Assembly: GCA_027026295.1 (NCBI GenBank) | Contig: JALVOR010000341.1 | Span: 10,083-24,799, forward strand | Source of the DNA: Anaerolineales bacterium | GTDB taxonomy: Bacteria; Chloroflexota; Anaerolineae; Anaerolineales; DRMV01 | Direction of reading: 5' to 3' | DNA: 14,717 bases | Shown: piece after piece, positions 7,279-14,525 of the stretch | How the letters are laid out: the number at the start of each line of letters is the position of its first letter | How positions within the stretch are numbered: the stretch's first letter is position 1 | Notes under the pieces: generated by a model | What the model was told of the DNA's origin: nothing | Seen by the model: only the letters and a program-made list of their open reading frames with translations | Databases searched by the model: none | Program-made: the position numbers and the translations under genes

Positions 7279-8820
7279 AAGGCTTACTTGCACCCCCGAC
7301 GCTGGCCTCTGGCTTATGGCGTGTTGCTGGCACTGCTCACGTTGCTCCCCTACGCGGCAGCATGGCGGGCGCAGGGTGAGGCCTGGCGCTTTAGCGGCTT
7401 CCTCATCGGTGTGGAAGACGGCAATTCTTACATCGCCAAGATGCTTTTGGGTGCCAACGGCCTGTGGCTCTTTCGCCCGCCTTACACCACATGGCAGGTT
7501 GTGCCCCTGCCGGTGTTTTTGCCCTACATCTGGCTGGGCAAACTGGCGGCGGGAGTGGCGCTACATTTGCAACTGGCGGTGCTGTATCACCTCGTGCGGG
7601 CGTTGGCGGTGGTGCTGGTGGCGTTGGCAACCTATGATTTCGCTGCCCTTTTCGTGGAAGCCGAAACCGACCGCCGCTGGGTCACGGTGCTGGCCACCGC
7701 AGGCGGCGGCTTGGGCGTGTGGGCGGTGCTGGCGGGCGTGGAAGTGGGCTGGGGCGGTGCGCTGTGCTGCTATTCCCCTGAAGCGTTTGGCTTTCTGGCG
7801 GAAATTTTCCTCCTGCACGTCACCTTGGCGCACGCGGTCATGCTGTGGCTGCTGCGGGCGCTATGGCTGGAAAACCTCTCGTGGAAGGGCGGGCTGGCGG
7901 CGTTGGTGTTGCTGGCGCTTTTCCAGCCTCTCGCGCTGGGCGTTTTTCTCACGGTGTGGGGCATGATGTTTGGCTGGCGCACGGTGCTGCGCCGTCGAGT
8001 CCGCGCGAAAAGGCTGGTTTGGCCCGCGGCTGCCTTGCTGGTGGCAGGGCTTTATGCCCTTTTGCCTGTGCTGCATCCTTATGCCCGCGTGTGGGCGGAG
8101 CAAAACGTTGTAACGGCTCAATCGTTGTGGCATTACATTTGGGCTTACGCGTGGCTGTGGCCGCTGGCAATATGGGGAGGTGTGGCAGTTTGGCGCCGCG
8201 GGCAGCGGGAAGCCGCCTGGGTGGCGGCGTGGGCGCTGGTTTTCCCCATGTTTGCGTATTTTCCCATCACCAACGCCCGCCGGTTGGTGGATGGCGGCTG
8301 GCTGGCGCTGTTGATTGCCGCCGCGTGGGGCCTGCGTGCCCTGCCGCCGCGCTGGGCGCGAGGTTTGAAATACGCCGTGGGCGGTCTGGCACTGGTGCCT
8401 TTCGGAGTGATGCTCGCCATGCTGTTGCAGGCGGCGTTGCAGCCCCGCCTGCCGGTTTTCCTGCCCCGCGGGGAGACCGCCGCGTTCCAGGCGTTGGCAG
8501 CCCGGGCAACCTCCGGCGATGGCGTCTTAGCCGCCTATGCCACGGGCAACGCCTTGCCCGCCTGGGCGCCGGTGCGGGTGATTGCCGGGCTGGGGCCGGA
8601 AAGCCCCCACCTGGAAGCCCAACAAGCCGCCCTGCGTCGGTTTTTCGACCCTGCCACTCCTGACACCTGGCGGCATGATTTCCTGCGCACCAACCGCCTG
8701 CGGTGGGTGTTCTGGGGCCCCGAGGAGCGACAGTTGGGGTTCTGGTCGCCCGACGAGGCCGCTTTCCTGTGTGCCCGCTACCGCGAGGGGGCGTATGCCT
8801 TTTACGAGGTGTGTCCATGA
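7276..8820 (+). CDS. Multi-pass membrane protein A2, paralogue of A1
   Basis: A 514-residue polytopic membrane protein with the same layout as A1: a first helix ending PYAAAW, an acidic outer loop VEDGNSYIAKM (Glu47, Asp48), several further hydrophobic segments, and a soluble tail (about 397-514) containing RWVFWGPEERQLG. Similarity to A1 spans both ends, so they are true paralogues. The family is GT-C-like but I cannot name it. Start: the ATG at 7276 follows a TATAAT box and aligns with the A1 start. An in-frame ATG at 7165 would add residues from a hairpin region and is rejected. The stop overlaps the next gene as ATGA (8817-8820), so A2 and B2 are translationally coupled. Confidence 0.8.
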   Translation: MKAYLHPRRWPLAYGVLLALLTLLPYAAAWRAQGEAWRFSGFLIGVEDGNSYIAKMLLGANGLWLFRPPYTTWQVVPLPVFLPYIWLGKLAAGVALHLQLAVLYHLVRALAVVLVALATYDFAALFVEAETDRRWVTVLATAGGGLGVWAVLAGVEVGWGGALCCYSPEAFGFLAEIFLLHVTLAHAVMLWLLRALWLENLSWKGGLAALVLLALFQPLALGVFLTVWGMMFGWRTVLRRRVRAKRLVWPAAALLVAGLYALLPVLHPYARVWAEQNVVTAQSLWHYIWAYAWLWPLAIWGGVAVWRRGQREAAWVAAWALVFPMFAYFPITNARRLVDGGWLALLIAAAWGLRALPPRWARGLKYAVGGLALVPFGVMLAMLLQAALQPRLPVFLPRGETAAFQALAARATSGDGVLAAYATGNALPAWAPVRVIAGLGPESPHLEAQQAALRRFFDPATPDTWRHDFLRTNRLRWVFWGPEERQLGFWSPDEAAFLCARYREGAYAFYEVCP

Positions 8821-11153
8821 AGGCTAATCAGGGCTGGCGAAACCGCTGGAAGCGTCGGCTGACGCCCCGCTTGCTGCTGTGGCTTGCGCCGTTGGCGCTG
8901 CTTTCCCCGGCGCTGCGCCCCGGCTACGCGCTTTTTTGGGGCACACCCTCGCTGCAGTTTATCCCGTGGCACTGGTGGGCGTGGCAAACGCTGTTGCAGG
9001 GGCACCTACCGCTGTGGAATCCGTTGCTGGGCGGCGGTGCGCCCCTGCTGGCGAACCACCAGAGCGCGCTGCTCTACCCGCCCAACTGGCTGTTGGCGCC
9101 CTTTGCGGCCCTTGGCGGGCTGGATGGCATGGCCTGGGCGCATGGTTTGCTGGCAGCGGCGCACCTGATTTTCGCCGGCCTGGGCATGGCGCGGCTGCTG
9201 GACGATTTCGACGCCCCCGAACCCGCGCCCACCGTGGCCGGGCTGGCTTACGCGCTTTCGGAGTATCTGGTGGCGCGGTTGGGTTTCTTCAGCATCAATG
9301 CCGCCACCGCGTGGCTGCCGTGGCTGTTGTGGGCTTCCCGCCGGGTGGCACAGCAGCCTACCCGGCGCCGCGCTGCGCTGCTGGGCGGCCTGTGGGGGCT
9401 GCAGTTGCTTTCCGGCCATGCTCAAACGGCCTGGTATAGCGGCCTGCTGATGGCGCTGTGGGCGCTCTGGTGGCTGCGGAAGCCTTACGGCAAGCGGCTG
9501 GCGGCGCTGGCTGGAGCAGCGCTGTTGGGCGGGGCAATGACCGCGGCGCAGTTGCTCCCCACGGCGGTGTATTTGCTGCAATCCCAGCGGGCGGGCGGTG
9601 CGCCCGCGTGGGCGCTGGAATACTCCCTCTGGCCGTGGCGCTTCATCACCCTCGTTGCCCCCGACGCTTTCGGCAATCCGGCCCACGGCGATTATTGGGG
9701 CTTTGGCGCGTTTTGGGAAGACGCGATGTATGTAGGCGTGCTGCCGCTTTTGCTGGCGCTATATGCCTTGCGTCGCGGGAAGCCGCGTCGGACGGTTTCC
9801 TGGGCGTTGGTGGTGCTGGTTTTGGGCTTTGTGCTTGCGTTGGGCAAGCACACGCCCGTGTTCATGTGGCTGTATGCCCATGTGCCTACTTTCAACGCTT
9901 TCAAAGCCCCTGCCCGCTGGCTGCTGTGGGTTGAGGTGGCGCTGGCGTTCCTCGCGGGGCTGGGTGTGGCCGCGTGGCGGCGCCCTGAAGGGCGGGCGCT
10001 TTACTGGACGCGCCTGGGCACGGCCGGCGCTTTCGCCGTGGCGGCAGGCGCCGGGCTGGCGTGGCATTTCGCTGGCGATGTCAAGCCCACCATGGTGCGC
10101 TCTTTGGCGTTGGGCGGGCTTTGGGCCTTGGGCACGGGCGCCTTGGCGCTGACCAACCCGCGGGGGGTGAAAAATCCTGCCCCGCGCTGGGAACGCGGCT
10201 GGGGCTGGGCGGTGGCGCTGTGGGTGGCGCTGGATTTGCTGGCGGCAGGCTGGGGGTTGAACCCGGCGGTGCGAGCGGTAGAAGTTTATGGTGCGACGCC
10301 GCCCCAGGTGGCCCCGGCCGCGGCGCAGGCGGGCGAGGGGCGGGTATATTTGCCCCCCAATGTGGTCGACGTGGTGGAATTTGGGCATTATTTCCGCTTC
10401 AAGAGTTTTTTGCCCCCTGCCGATGGCTGGGGCGGCTTGCGGGCTTCCATGCTGCCCAATTTGACCCTCCTCGACGGCGTTGCTGCGGCAAACAATTTCG
10501 ACCCCATGCTGCCGGTGCGGGCGGATTGGTACGCGCGTGCTGCCAATGCCCAGCCACCGCTGGCGCGGGAACGCCTGTGGGCGCGCTGGGGTGTGCGGGT
10601 GGTGGTGCAGGCAGCCGATGAACCGCCGTATCGCGAAACGCTGCAACTGCTGACGGTTTCCGAGCCGCTGGCGCGCTGGGTGCCGCGGGCGGTGTGGGTG
10701 GCCGATGGCGAGGCCGCGTGGGGCGAGGTGGCGCGGCGGGCGCGGGAAGGCGGCGCGGCATGGCAGTGTACCGTGGTGCTGGAAGGTGCGCCTCAGCCCA
10801 GTGAACCGGCGTGCAGCACCACGTGGTCGGTTGCAGCAGTGGCGCACACGCCCAACCGCGAAGTGTGGGACGTGCACGCGCCGCAGGATGGCGGTTTTGT
10901 GGTGTTTTCCGAGGTGTGGTATCCGGGCTGGGAAGCGTTCGTAGATGGCAAGCCAACGCGCCTTTACCGCGCCGATTATCTTTTCCGCGCGGTGGCCGTG
11001 CCTGCGGGCGAGCACCAAATTGTGCTGCGTTACCGCCCTGAGGCGTTTTACGCTGGGCTGCTGGTGAGTTTGCTGGCTGTGGGGGTGTGGTGGGCGCTCT
11101 GGCGGGGCAACCGTTTCGCTTTGGGAAGCGTGCCCGCGGATGAAGGCGGATAA
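8817..11153 (+). CDS. YfhO-like membrane protein B2, paralogue of B1
   Basis: A 778-residue polytopic protein. The early outer loop reads GTPSLQFIPWHWW, then GHLPLWNP, GGGAPLLANHQSALLYPPNW, matching the YfhO-type pattern (PLWNP...G.P..AN.Q...YP.N). The C-terminal beta domain (about 691-745) has YPGWEAFVDGKP and VPAGEHQIVLRYRP before the last helix, as in B1. The position where B1 and typical relatives I recall have Asp is Thr43 here, so catalysis by the usual GT-C residue is questionable. Its linker after WRRPEG is short, confirming that the B1 loop is an addition. Start: the ATG at 8817 overlaps the A2 stop and has GAGGTG at 8806-8811. It is the last gene of the + strand block. Confidence 0.85.
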   Translation: MKANQGWRNRWKRRLTPRLLLWLAPLALLSPALRPGYALFWGTPSLQFIPWHWWAWQTLLQGHLPLWNPLLGGGAPLLANHQSALLYPPNWLLAPFAALGGLDGMAWAHGLLAAAHLIFAGLGMARLLDDFDAPEPAPTVAGLAYALSEYLVARLGFFSINAATAWLPWLLWASRRVAQQPTRRRAALLGGLWGLQLLSGHAQTAWYSGLLMALWALWWLRKPYGKRLAALAGAALLGGAMTAAQLLPTAVYLLQSQRAGGAPAWALEYSLWPWRFITLVAPDAFGNPAHGDYWGFGAFWEDAMYVGVLPLLLALYALRRGKPRRTVSWALVVLVLGFVLALGKHTPVFMWLYAHVPTFNAFKAPARWLLWVEVALAFLAGLGVAAWRRPEGRALYWTRLGTAGAFAVAAGAGLAWHFAGDVKPTMVRSLALGGLWALGTGALALTNPRGVKNPAPRWERGWGWAVALWVALDLLAAGWGLNPAVRAVEVYGATPPQVAPAAAQAGEGRVYLPPNVVDVVEFGHYFRFKSFLPPADGWGGLRASMLPNLTLLDGVAAANNFDPMLPVRADWYARAANAQPPLARERLWARWGVRVVVQAADEPPYRETLQLLTVSEPLARWVPRAVWVADGEAAWGEVARRAREGGAAWQCTVVLEGAPQPSEPACSTTWSVAAVAHTPNREVWDVHAPQDGGFVVFSEVWYPGWEAFVDGKPTRLYRADYLFRAVAVPAGEHQIVLRYRPEAFYAGLLVSLLAVGVWWALWRGNRFALGSVPADEGG

Positions 11154-11283
11154 TCACGGAAAGGCGCGGATTTTTAGGACGCCAAGAACACCAGGGCGCC
11201 AAGGAGGGATAACGCGGAGGCTTGGGGGGGGGCGCGAATTGGTTATGGGTGTTACGCTTTCGACGCTTTTTGCCCAATCAGCC
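11154..11283. repeat. Convergent gap filled with degenerate short-repeat units
   Basis: This 130-base gap separates B2 (+) and rnc (-). It starts with units such as AATCACGGAAAGGCGCGGA and AGGACGCCAAG (11176-11186), then ACACCAGG and GCGCCAAGGAGG, similar in style to the insertion in B1. A run of nine G follows at 11224-11232. No convincing bidirectional terminator was seen despite the convergent arrangement. Confidence 0.5.
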
Positions 11284-11315
11284 TTAATCTGTGCTCGTCT
11301 GTGTAATCCGTGGTT
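11284..11315 (-). repeat. Dispersed repeat forming the 3' end of rnc
   Basis: Read on the - strand this is CCACGGATTACACAGACG then AGCACAGATTAA, built of CACAGATTA-like units with a period near 11 bases. It encodes the last residues of RNase III (PRITQTSTD) and supplies its TAA stop. Repeats of this wording are, to my recollection, common in diverse bacterial genomes; no function is established here. Confidence 0.55.
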
Positions 11316-12009
11316 CCCCCTCCCTGATGCGTTGCAAGGCATCGAGGGCAGCGGCCTTGGTGGCTTCCCGCTTGCTGGGGCCTGTGCCCACGCCCCAGGG
11401 TTCGCCATCAACCCGCACTTCGATGCGAAAGATGCGTTGGTGTTCGGGGCCTTCTACGCTGATGGTGTGGTAGGTGGGGGAGGCGTGCCCGCGTGCCTGC
11501 ACCCATTCCTGCAATACGCTCTTGGGGTCTTCGTCGAGGCGCTGTTCCAGAATCAACGCAATGGCAGGCTCTAACAGTGGCATGAGGAATGCCCGCACGG
11601 TTTCCAGCCCGCTATCCAGGTAGAGGGCGCCGATGAGGGCTTCGAAGGTAGCGGAAAGCAGCGTATCGCGCTCGCGTCCGCCATTGGCGGCCTCGCCGCG
11701 CCCCAGGCGCATGGCGCGCCCTAAGTCGATCTGGCGGGCAAAGGCGGCCAGTTGGTCGCGGCACACCAGCGCGGCGCGAATACGGGTCAGGTCGCCTTCC
11801 CGCTTTTCGGGGAAGCGGTGATAGAGCCATTCGCCAACGAGGAAATCGAGGATGGCGTCGCCGAGGAATTCCAGCCGCTCGTTGTCTTCCGGTGCGTCGC
11901 GATATTCGTTGAGGTAGGAGCGGTGGGTCAGCGCCCGCATGAGCAGCCCCATGTTGCGGAACGATAGCCCTACACGCTGGGCAAATTCCTGAGGGGTTTC
12001 GGTGGTCAT
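11284..12009 (-). CDS. rnc: Ribonuclease III
   Basis: A 241-residue enzyme cutting double-stranded RNA in rRNA and mRNA processing. The catalytic domain (about 1-150) has the signature ERLEFLGDA (44-52) with Glu44, Glu47 and Asp51, Glu71 in EGDLTRIRA, and Glu123 in ATFEALIGALYLD. The double-stranded RNA-binding domain follows (about 160-228: DPKSVLQEWVQARG, GPSKREATKAAALDAL). The position of the Escherichia coli Asp114 is Ala120 here. Start: the ATG at 12009 has AGGAGA about 7 bases upstream on the - strand; longer in-frame starts would run through the upstream stem-loop. The last nine residues come from a dispersed repeat. It lies downstream of fabF, a common pairing in bacteria, and is probably co-transcribed with it. 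Confidence 0.95.
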   Translation of the reverse strand: MTTETPQEFAQRVGLSFRNMGLLMRALTHRSYLNEYRDAPEDNERLEFLGDAILDFLVGEWLYHRFPEKREGDLTRIRAALVCRDQLAAFARQIDLGRAMRLGRGEAANGGRERDTLLSATFEALIGALYLDSGLETVRAFLMPLLEPAIALILEQRLDEDPKSVLQEWVQARGHASPTYHTISVEGPEHQRIFRIEVRVDGEPWGVGTGPSKREATKAAALDALQRIREGEPRITQTSTD

Positions 12010-12028
12010 GGCGTTCTCCTGCATGGGG

Positions 12029-12085
12029 GAACGCGACAAGCGCTGACTGCCCAAGAGGCTTGGGCAGTCGGTGTTTGTCGTGTTC
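12029..12085 (-). promoter_or_regulatory. Long stem-loop in the fabF-rnc gap, candidate RNase III site
   Basis: Arms 12029-12055 and 12059-12085 (27 bases each) flank the loop AGG at 12056-12058. In the rnc-sense RNA 23 of 27 positions pair, with four A-C mismatches; the apical 11 pairs (GACTGCCCAAG / CTTGGGCAGTC) are perfect. In the opposite RNA the four differences are all G-U, so all 27 positions pair. It begins 18 bases after the fabF stop and ends about 20 bases before the rnc start. No U-tract follows on the - strand, so it is not a classical terminator. RNase III is known to cleave its own leader hairpin in E. coli, which makes this an attractive but untested analogue. Confidence 0.7.
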
Positions 12086-12103
12086 GCTTTGGGATGCGGC
12101 GAT

Positions 12104-13342
12104 CTATGTGTAAGCGCGCAGCACCAGGATCGCGTTGTGCCCGCCAAAGCCGAACGCGTTGCTCACCGCAACCTTGACCGGCCATTGGCGCGCTTCGTTG
12201 GGCACGTAGTCCAGGTCGCATTCGGGGTCGGGCGTTTGGTAGTGGATGGTGGGCGGGACGATGTTCTCGCGAATGGCCTGAATGCACAAAATGGCTTCCA
12301 GGGCGCCGGTGGAACCCATCATGTGCCCGGTCATGGATTTGGTCGAGGATACCGGAATTTTGTAAGCCAGGTCGCCGAAAACGCGCTTGAGGGCGTGGGT
12401 TTCGGAAACGTCGTTGAGTTGGGTGGCGGTGCCGTGGGCGTTGATGTAATCCACCGCGTCCAGCGGCACCCCGGCGGTTTCCAGCGCCAGCAGAATGGCT
12501 TTGGCCCCCGCAGCGCCTTCGGGGTGCGGCGCGGTGACATGGTAGGCATCGGCGGTCGCACCATAGGCTGCCAGTTCGGCCAGAATTTCCGCCCCGCGGG
12601 CTTTGGCGTGGCTTGCGCTTTCCAGCACCAGAATGCCGGCGCCTTCGCCCATTACCAGCCCGTCGCGATTCTTGTCGAAGGGCTGCGGCGTCATGCTCCA
12701 GTCGTCGTTGCGGCGGGAAAGCGCCCCAAGACGGTCGAAGCCGCCCACGCCGGTGTAGGTGATGGTGGCCTCGCTGCCGCCGGTAATGGCAACATCCACC
12801 ACGCCGGAGCGAATCAGGTGCCACGCCACACCGATGCCGTCGTTGCCCGACGCACAGGCCGAGGCCGTGGAGAACGAGGGCCCCTGAAAGCCGTAGCGCA
12901 TGGCAATCAGCGAGGCCGCGCCGTTTGCCATCAGCATGGGAATGACGAACGGGCTGATGCGCGAGGCGTCGCGCTCGTGGGCGATGAGGATGTTTTCCGC
13001 CAGCCGTTCCAGCCCGCCAATGGCGGAAGCCACGATGACAGCAATGCGGTAAGGGTCTTCTTCGTCTGCCGAAATGCCTGCCTGGGCAATGGCTTCCTGG
13101 GCGGCAGCGATGGCAAATTGCTCGAACCGGCTGGTGCGGCGCACCTCTTTACGGTCCATGGCGCGCGTTGGGTCGAAGTTTTTGACCTCCGCGGCGATGT
13201 GCACCTTGAGTTCCGAGGAATCGAAGAGGGTGATGGGGCCCGTGCCGGAGGTGCCTTTGAGGGCGTTTTCCCACGTTTCGGCCACGGTGTGGCCGATGGG
13301 GTTGACGGTTCCCATGCCGGTAATTACCACGCGTTCGGGCAT
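12104..13342 (-). CDS. fabF: Beta-ketoacyl-ACP synthase II
   Basis: A 412-residue condensing enzyme of fatty acid elongation, joining malonyl-ACP to acyl-ACP in the cytoplasm. The Cys-His-His catalytic set is complete: Cys163 in STASACASG, His303 in NAHGTATQLND and His340 in KSMTGHMMGSTG, with the conserved Lys335. GMGTVNPIG at the N-terminus and SNAFGFGGHNA at the C-terminus are standard for FabF. The start is an ATG at 13342 with AAGGAGAG (plus-strand positions 13351-13358) 8 bases upstream. It overlaps the 3' end of the upstream PLP-enzyme gene by 19 bases, so the two are probably coupled, and precedes rnc. No acpP lies immediately upstream, unlike the common acpP-fabF-rnc order. Confidence 0.97.
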   Translation of the reverse strand: MPERVVITGMGTVNPIGHTVAETWENALKGTSGTGPITLFDSSELKVHIAAEVKNFDPTRAMDRKEVRRTSRFEQFAIAAAQEAIAQAGISADEEDPYRIAVIVASAIGGLERLAENILIAHERDASRISPFVIPMLMANGAASLIAMRYGFQGPSFSTASACASGNDGIGVAWHLIRSGVVDVAITGGSEATITYTGVGGFDRLGALSRRNDDWSMTPQPFDKNRDGLVMGEGAGILVLESASHAKARGAEILAELAAYGATADAYHVTAPHPEGAAGAKAILLALETAGVPLDAVDYINAHGTATQLNDVSETHALKRVFGDLAYKIPVSSTKSMTGHMMGSTGALEAILCIQAIRENIVPPTIHYQTPDPECDLDYVPNEARQWPVKVAVSNAFGFGGHNAILVLRAYT

Positions 13343-14469
13343 CGCTGTTTCTCTCCTTGTTTGGGGGAATAGGCGGTGAGAGCCTTGAAGCCGCTGCCCG
13401 TGAGTACGGCCACGATGGGGTCGGGAGCGCAGTTAGCGATTTGCCGCAGCGCGTCCCACACGAGGGCAGAGGTCGGTTCGACGAAAAAGCCGCGCTGGGC
13501 GAGGGCTTCCCGCGCAGGCAGGATGTTTTCCTCTTCGACCACGAGGAAGGTGCCGTTGTGGTTTTCGATGGTGTGCAGCAACGCATCGCCCCACACAGGC
13601 CAACGCACGCGCACGCCTTCGGTAGCCGTGGGCACCTGGTCGGAAACCCACCCCAGGGCTTCACGCCCGCCGCGGAAAATTGCCCATACCGGGGCGCACG
13701 CCAACGCCTGCACGCCGAAGAGGCGCGGCATTTTGGCAATCAGCCCTGCCTGGTGCAGCGCCAGGAAGCCGCGGGCAATGCCGAGCAGCAGCCCGCCGTG
13801 CCCCACAGGGGCAACCACCGAGCCGGGTGCGCCCATTTGCTCGTAGATTTCGTAGGCAATGGTAGCGAAGCCGTCGAGGCCAATGGGCAGGTGGGCGTGG
13901 CTGGCATAGGGCACGCCGCGCTCGGCTTCCTGCCGGGCGGCTTCGGCGGTTGCCGAGCGAGGGCCGTCCACCGTGATGACCTCTGCGCCGTAAGCAGCCA
14001 TTTGGGTGCGTTTGATGCGTGAACCGTAGGAAGGCACGTAGACGCGGGCATGGATGCCGGCCCGGGCGGCATAAGCGGTAAAGGCTGCCCCGGCATTGCC
14101 TGAGGAATCTTCCACCGCCTCGGCGACGCCGCGTTGTTTCAGGAAGGCGGCCAGCAGCGCCGCCCCGCGGTCTTTGTGGGAGGCGGTGGGGTTGATGTAT
14201 TCCAGTTTGAAAGCAATCTGCCGCCCAAAGGCTTCGTCACGAATGAGGGGGGTGTTGCCTTCGCCTAAACTGACGGTGGGGGCATCGGCAGGCAGGCCAA
14301 AAGCGTGCCGATAGCGCCAGATGCCGGGCTGCGTTGGGTCGATGGCGTTGAGGTCAAAGGTCGGCACTTCCGCACGGTCGAACACGCCGCCGCATTTTGG
14401 GCAGCGATAGGGCAGGCCTTCGTCGGGGTAGGGCGTGCCGCAAGAGGTGCAGCGCCAGGGAGATGTCAT
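13324..14469 (-). CDS. Threonine-synthase-like PLP-dependent enzyme with N-terminal zinc ribbon
   Basis: A 381-residue fold-type II PLP enzyme. Residues 7-26 form a CxxC...CxxC ribbon (Cys7, Cys10, Cys23, Cys26). SLGEGNTPLI and NPTASHKDRG follow, with Lys99 as the probable Schiff-base lysine, then DSSGNAG (121-127) for cofactor contact, PVGHGG as a phosphate-binding loop, and LTGSGFKA near the end. The layout fits short threonine synthases, which convert O-phosphohomoserine to threonine. His before the lysine (SHKDRG, where SFKDRG is usual) means a paralogue with another substrate is possible, so no symbol is given. Start: the ATG at 14469 has GGAG just upstream and aligns with the zinc ribbon; a longer in-frame start at 14604 would run through moaE and a repeat. 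It overlaps fabF by 19 bases. Confidence 0.85.
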   Translation of the reverse strand: MTSPWRCTSCGTPYPDEGLPYRCPKCGGVFDRAEVPTFDLNAIDPTQPGIWRYRHAFGLPADAPTVSLGEGNTPLIRDEAFGRQIAFKLEYINPTASHKDRGAALLAAFLKQRGVAEAVEDSSGNAGAAFTAYAARAGIHARVYVPSYGSRIKRTQMAAYGAEVITVDGPRSATAEAARQEAERGVPYASHAHLPIGLDGFATIAYEIYEQMGAPGSVVAPVGHGGLLLGIARGFLALHQAGLIAKMPRLFGVQALACAPVWAIFRGGREALGWVSDQVPTATEGVRVRWPVWGDALLHTIENHNGTFLVVEEENILPAREALAQRGFFVEPTSALVWDALRQIANCAPDPIVAVLTGSGFKALTAYSPKQGEKQRCPNAW

Positions 14470-14495
14470 AAGGTGCTCCAGGGGCAGATGCTTCA

Positions 14496-14525
14496 GTGTC
14501 AGGTGTTCTGGTGTCAGGTGTTGGG
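14496..14525. repeat. Two-copy 15-bp direct repeat between moaE and the PLP gene
   Basis: GTGTCAGGTGTTCTG (14496-14510) is followed at once by GTGTCAGGTGTTGGG (14511-14525), identical over the first 12 bases. Less exact units of the same style (CAGATGCTTCA) lie on the left side. On the - strand it reads CACCTGACAC and contains the moaE stop codon at 14514-14516. Confidence 0.7.

Noticed and set aside
9759..11018. 419-codon - strand open frame inside B2
   Set aside because: Shadow of GC-rich coding DNA, rich in Arg, His, Pro and Gln, while B2 has clear family motifs on the + strand.
12071..13372. 433-codon + strand open frame across fabF
   Set aside because: The opposite strand encodes a complete FabF with all catalytic residues and a Shine-Dalgarno. 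The + frame product is low-complexity and matches no family.
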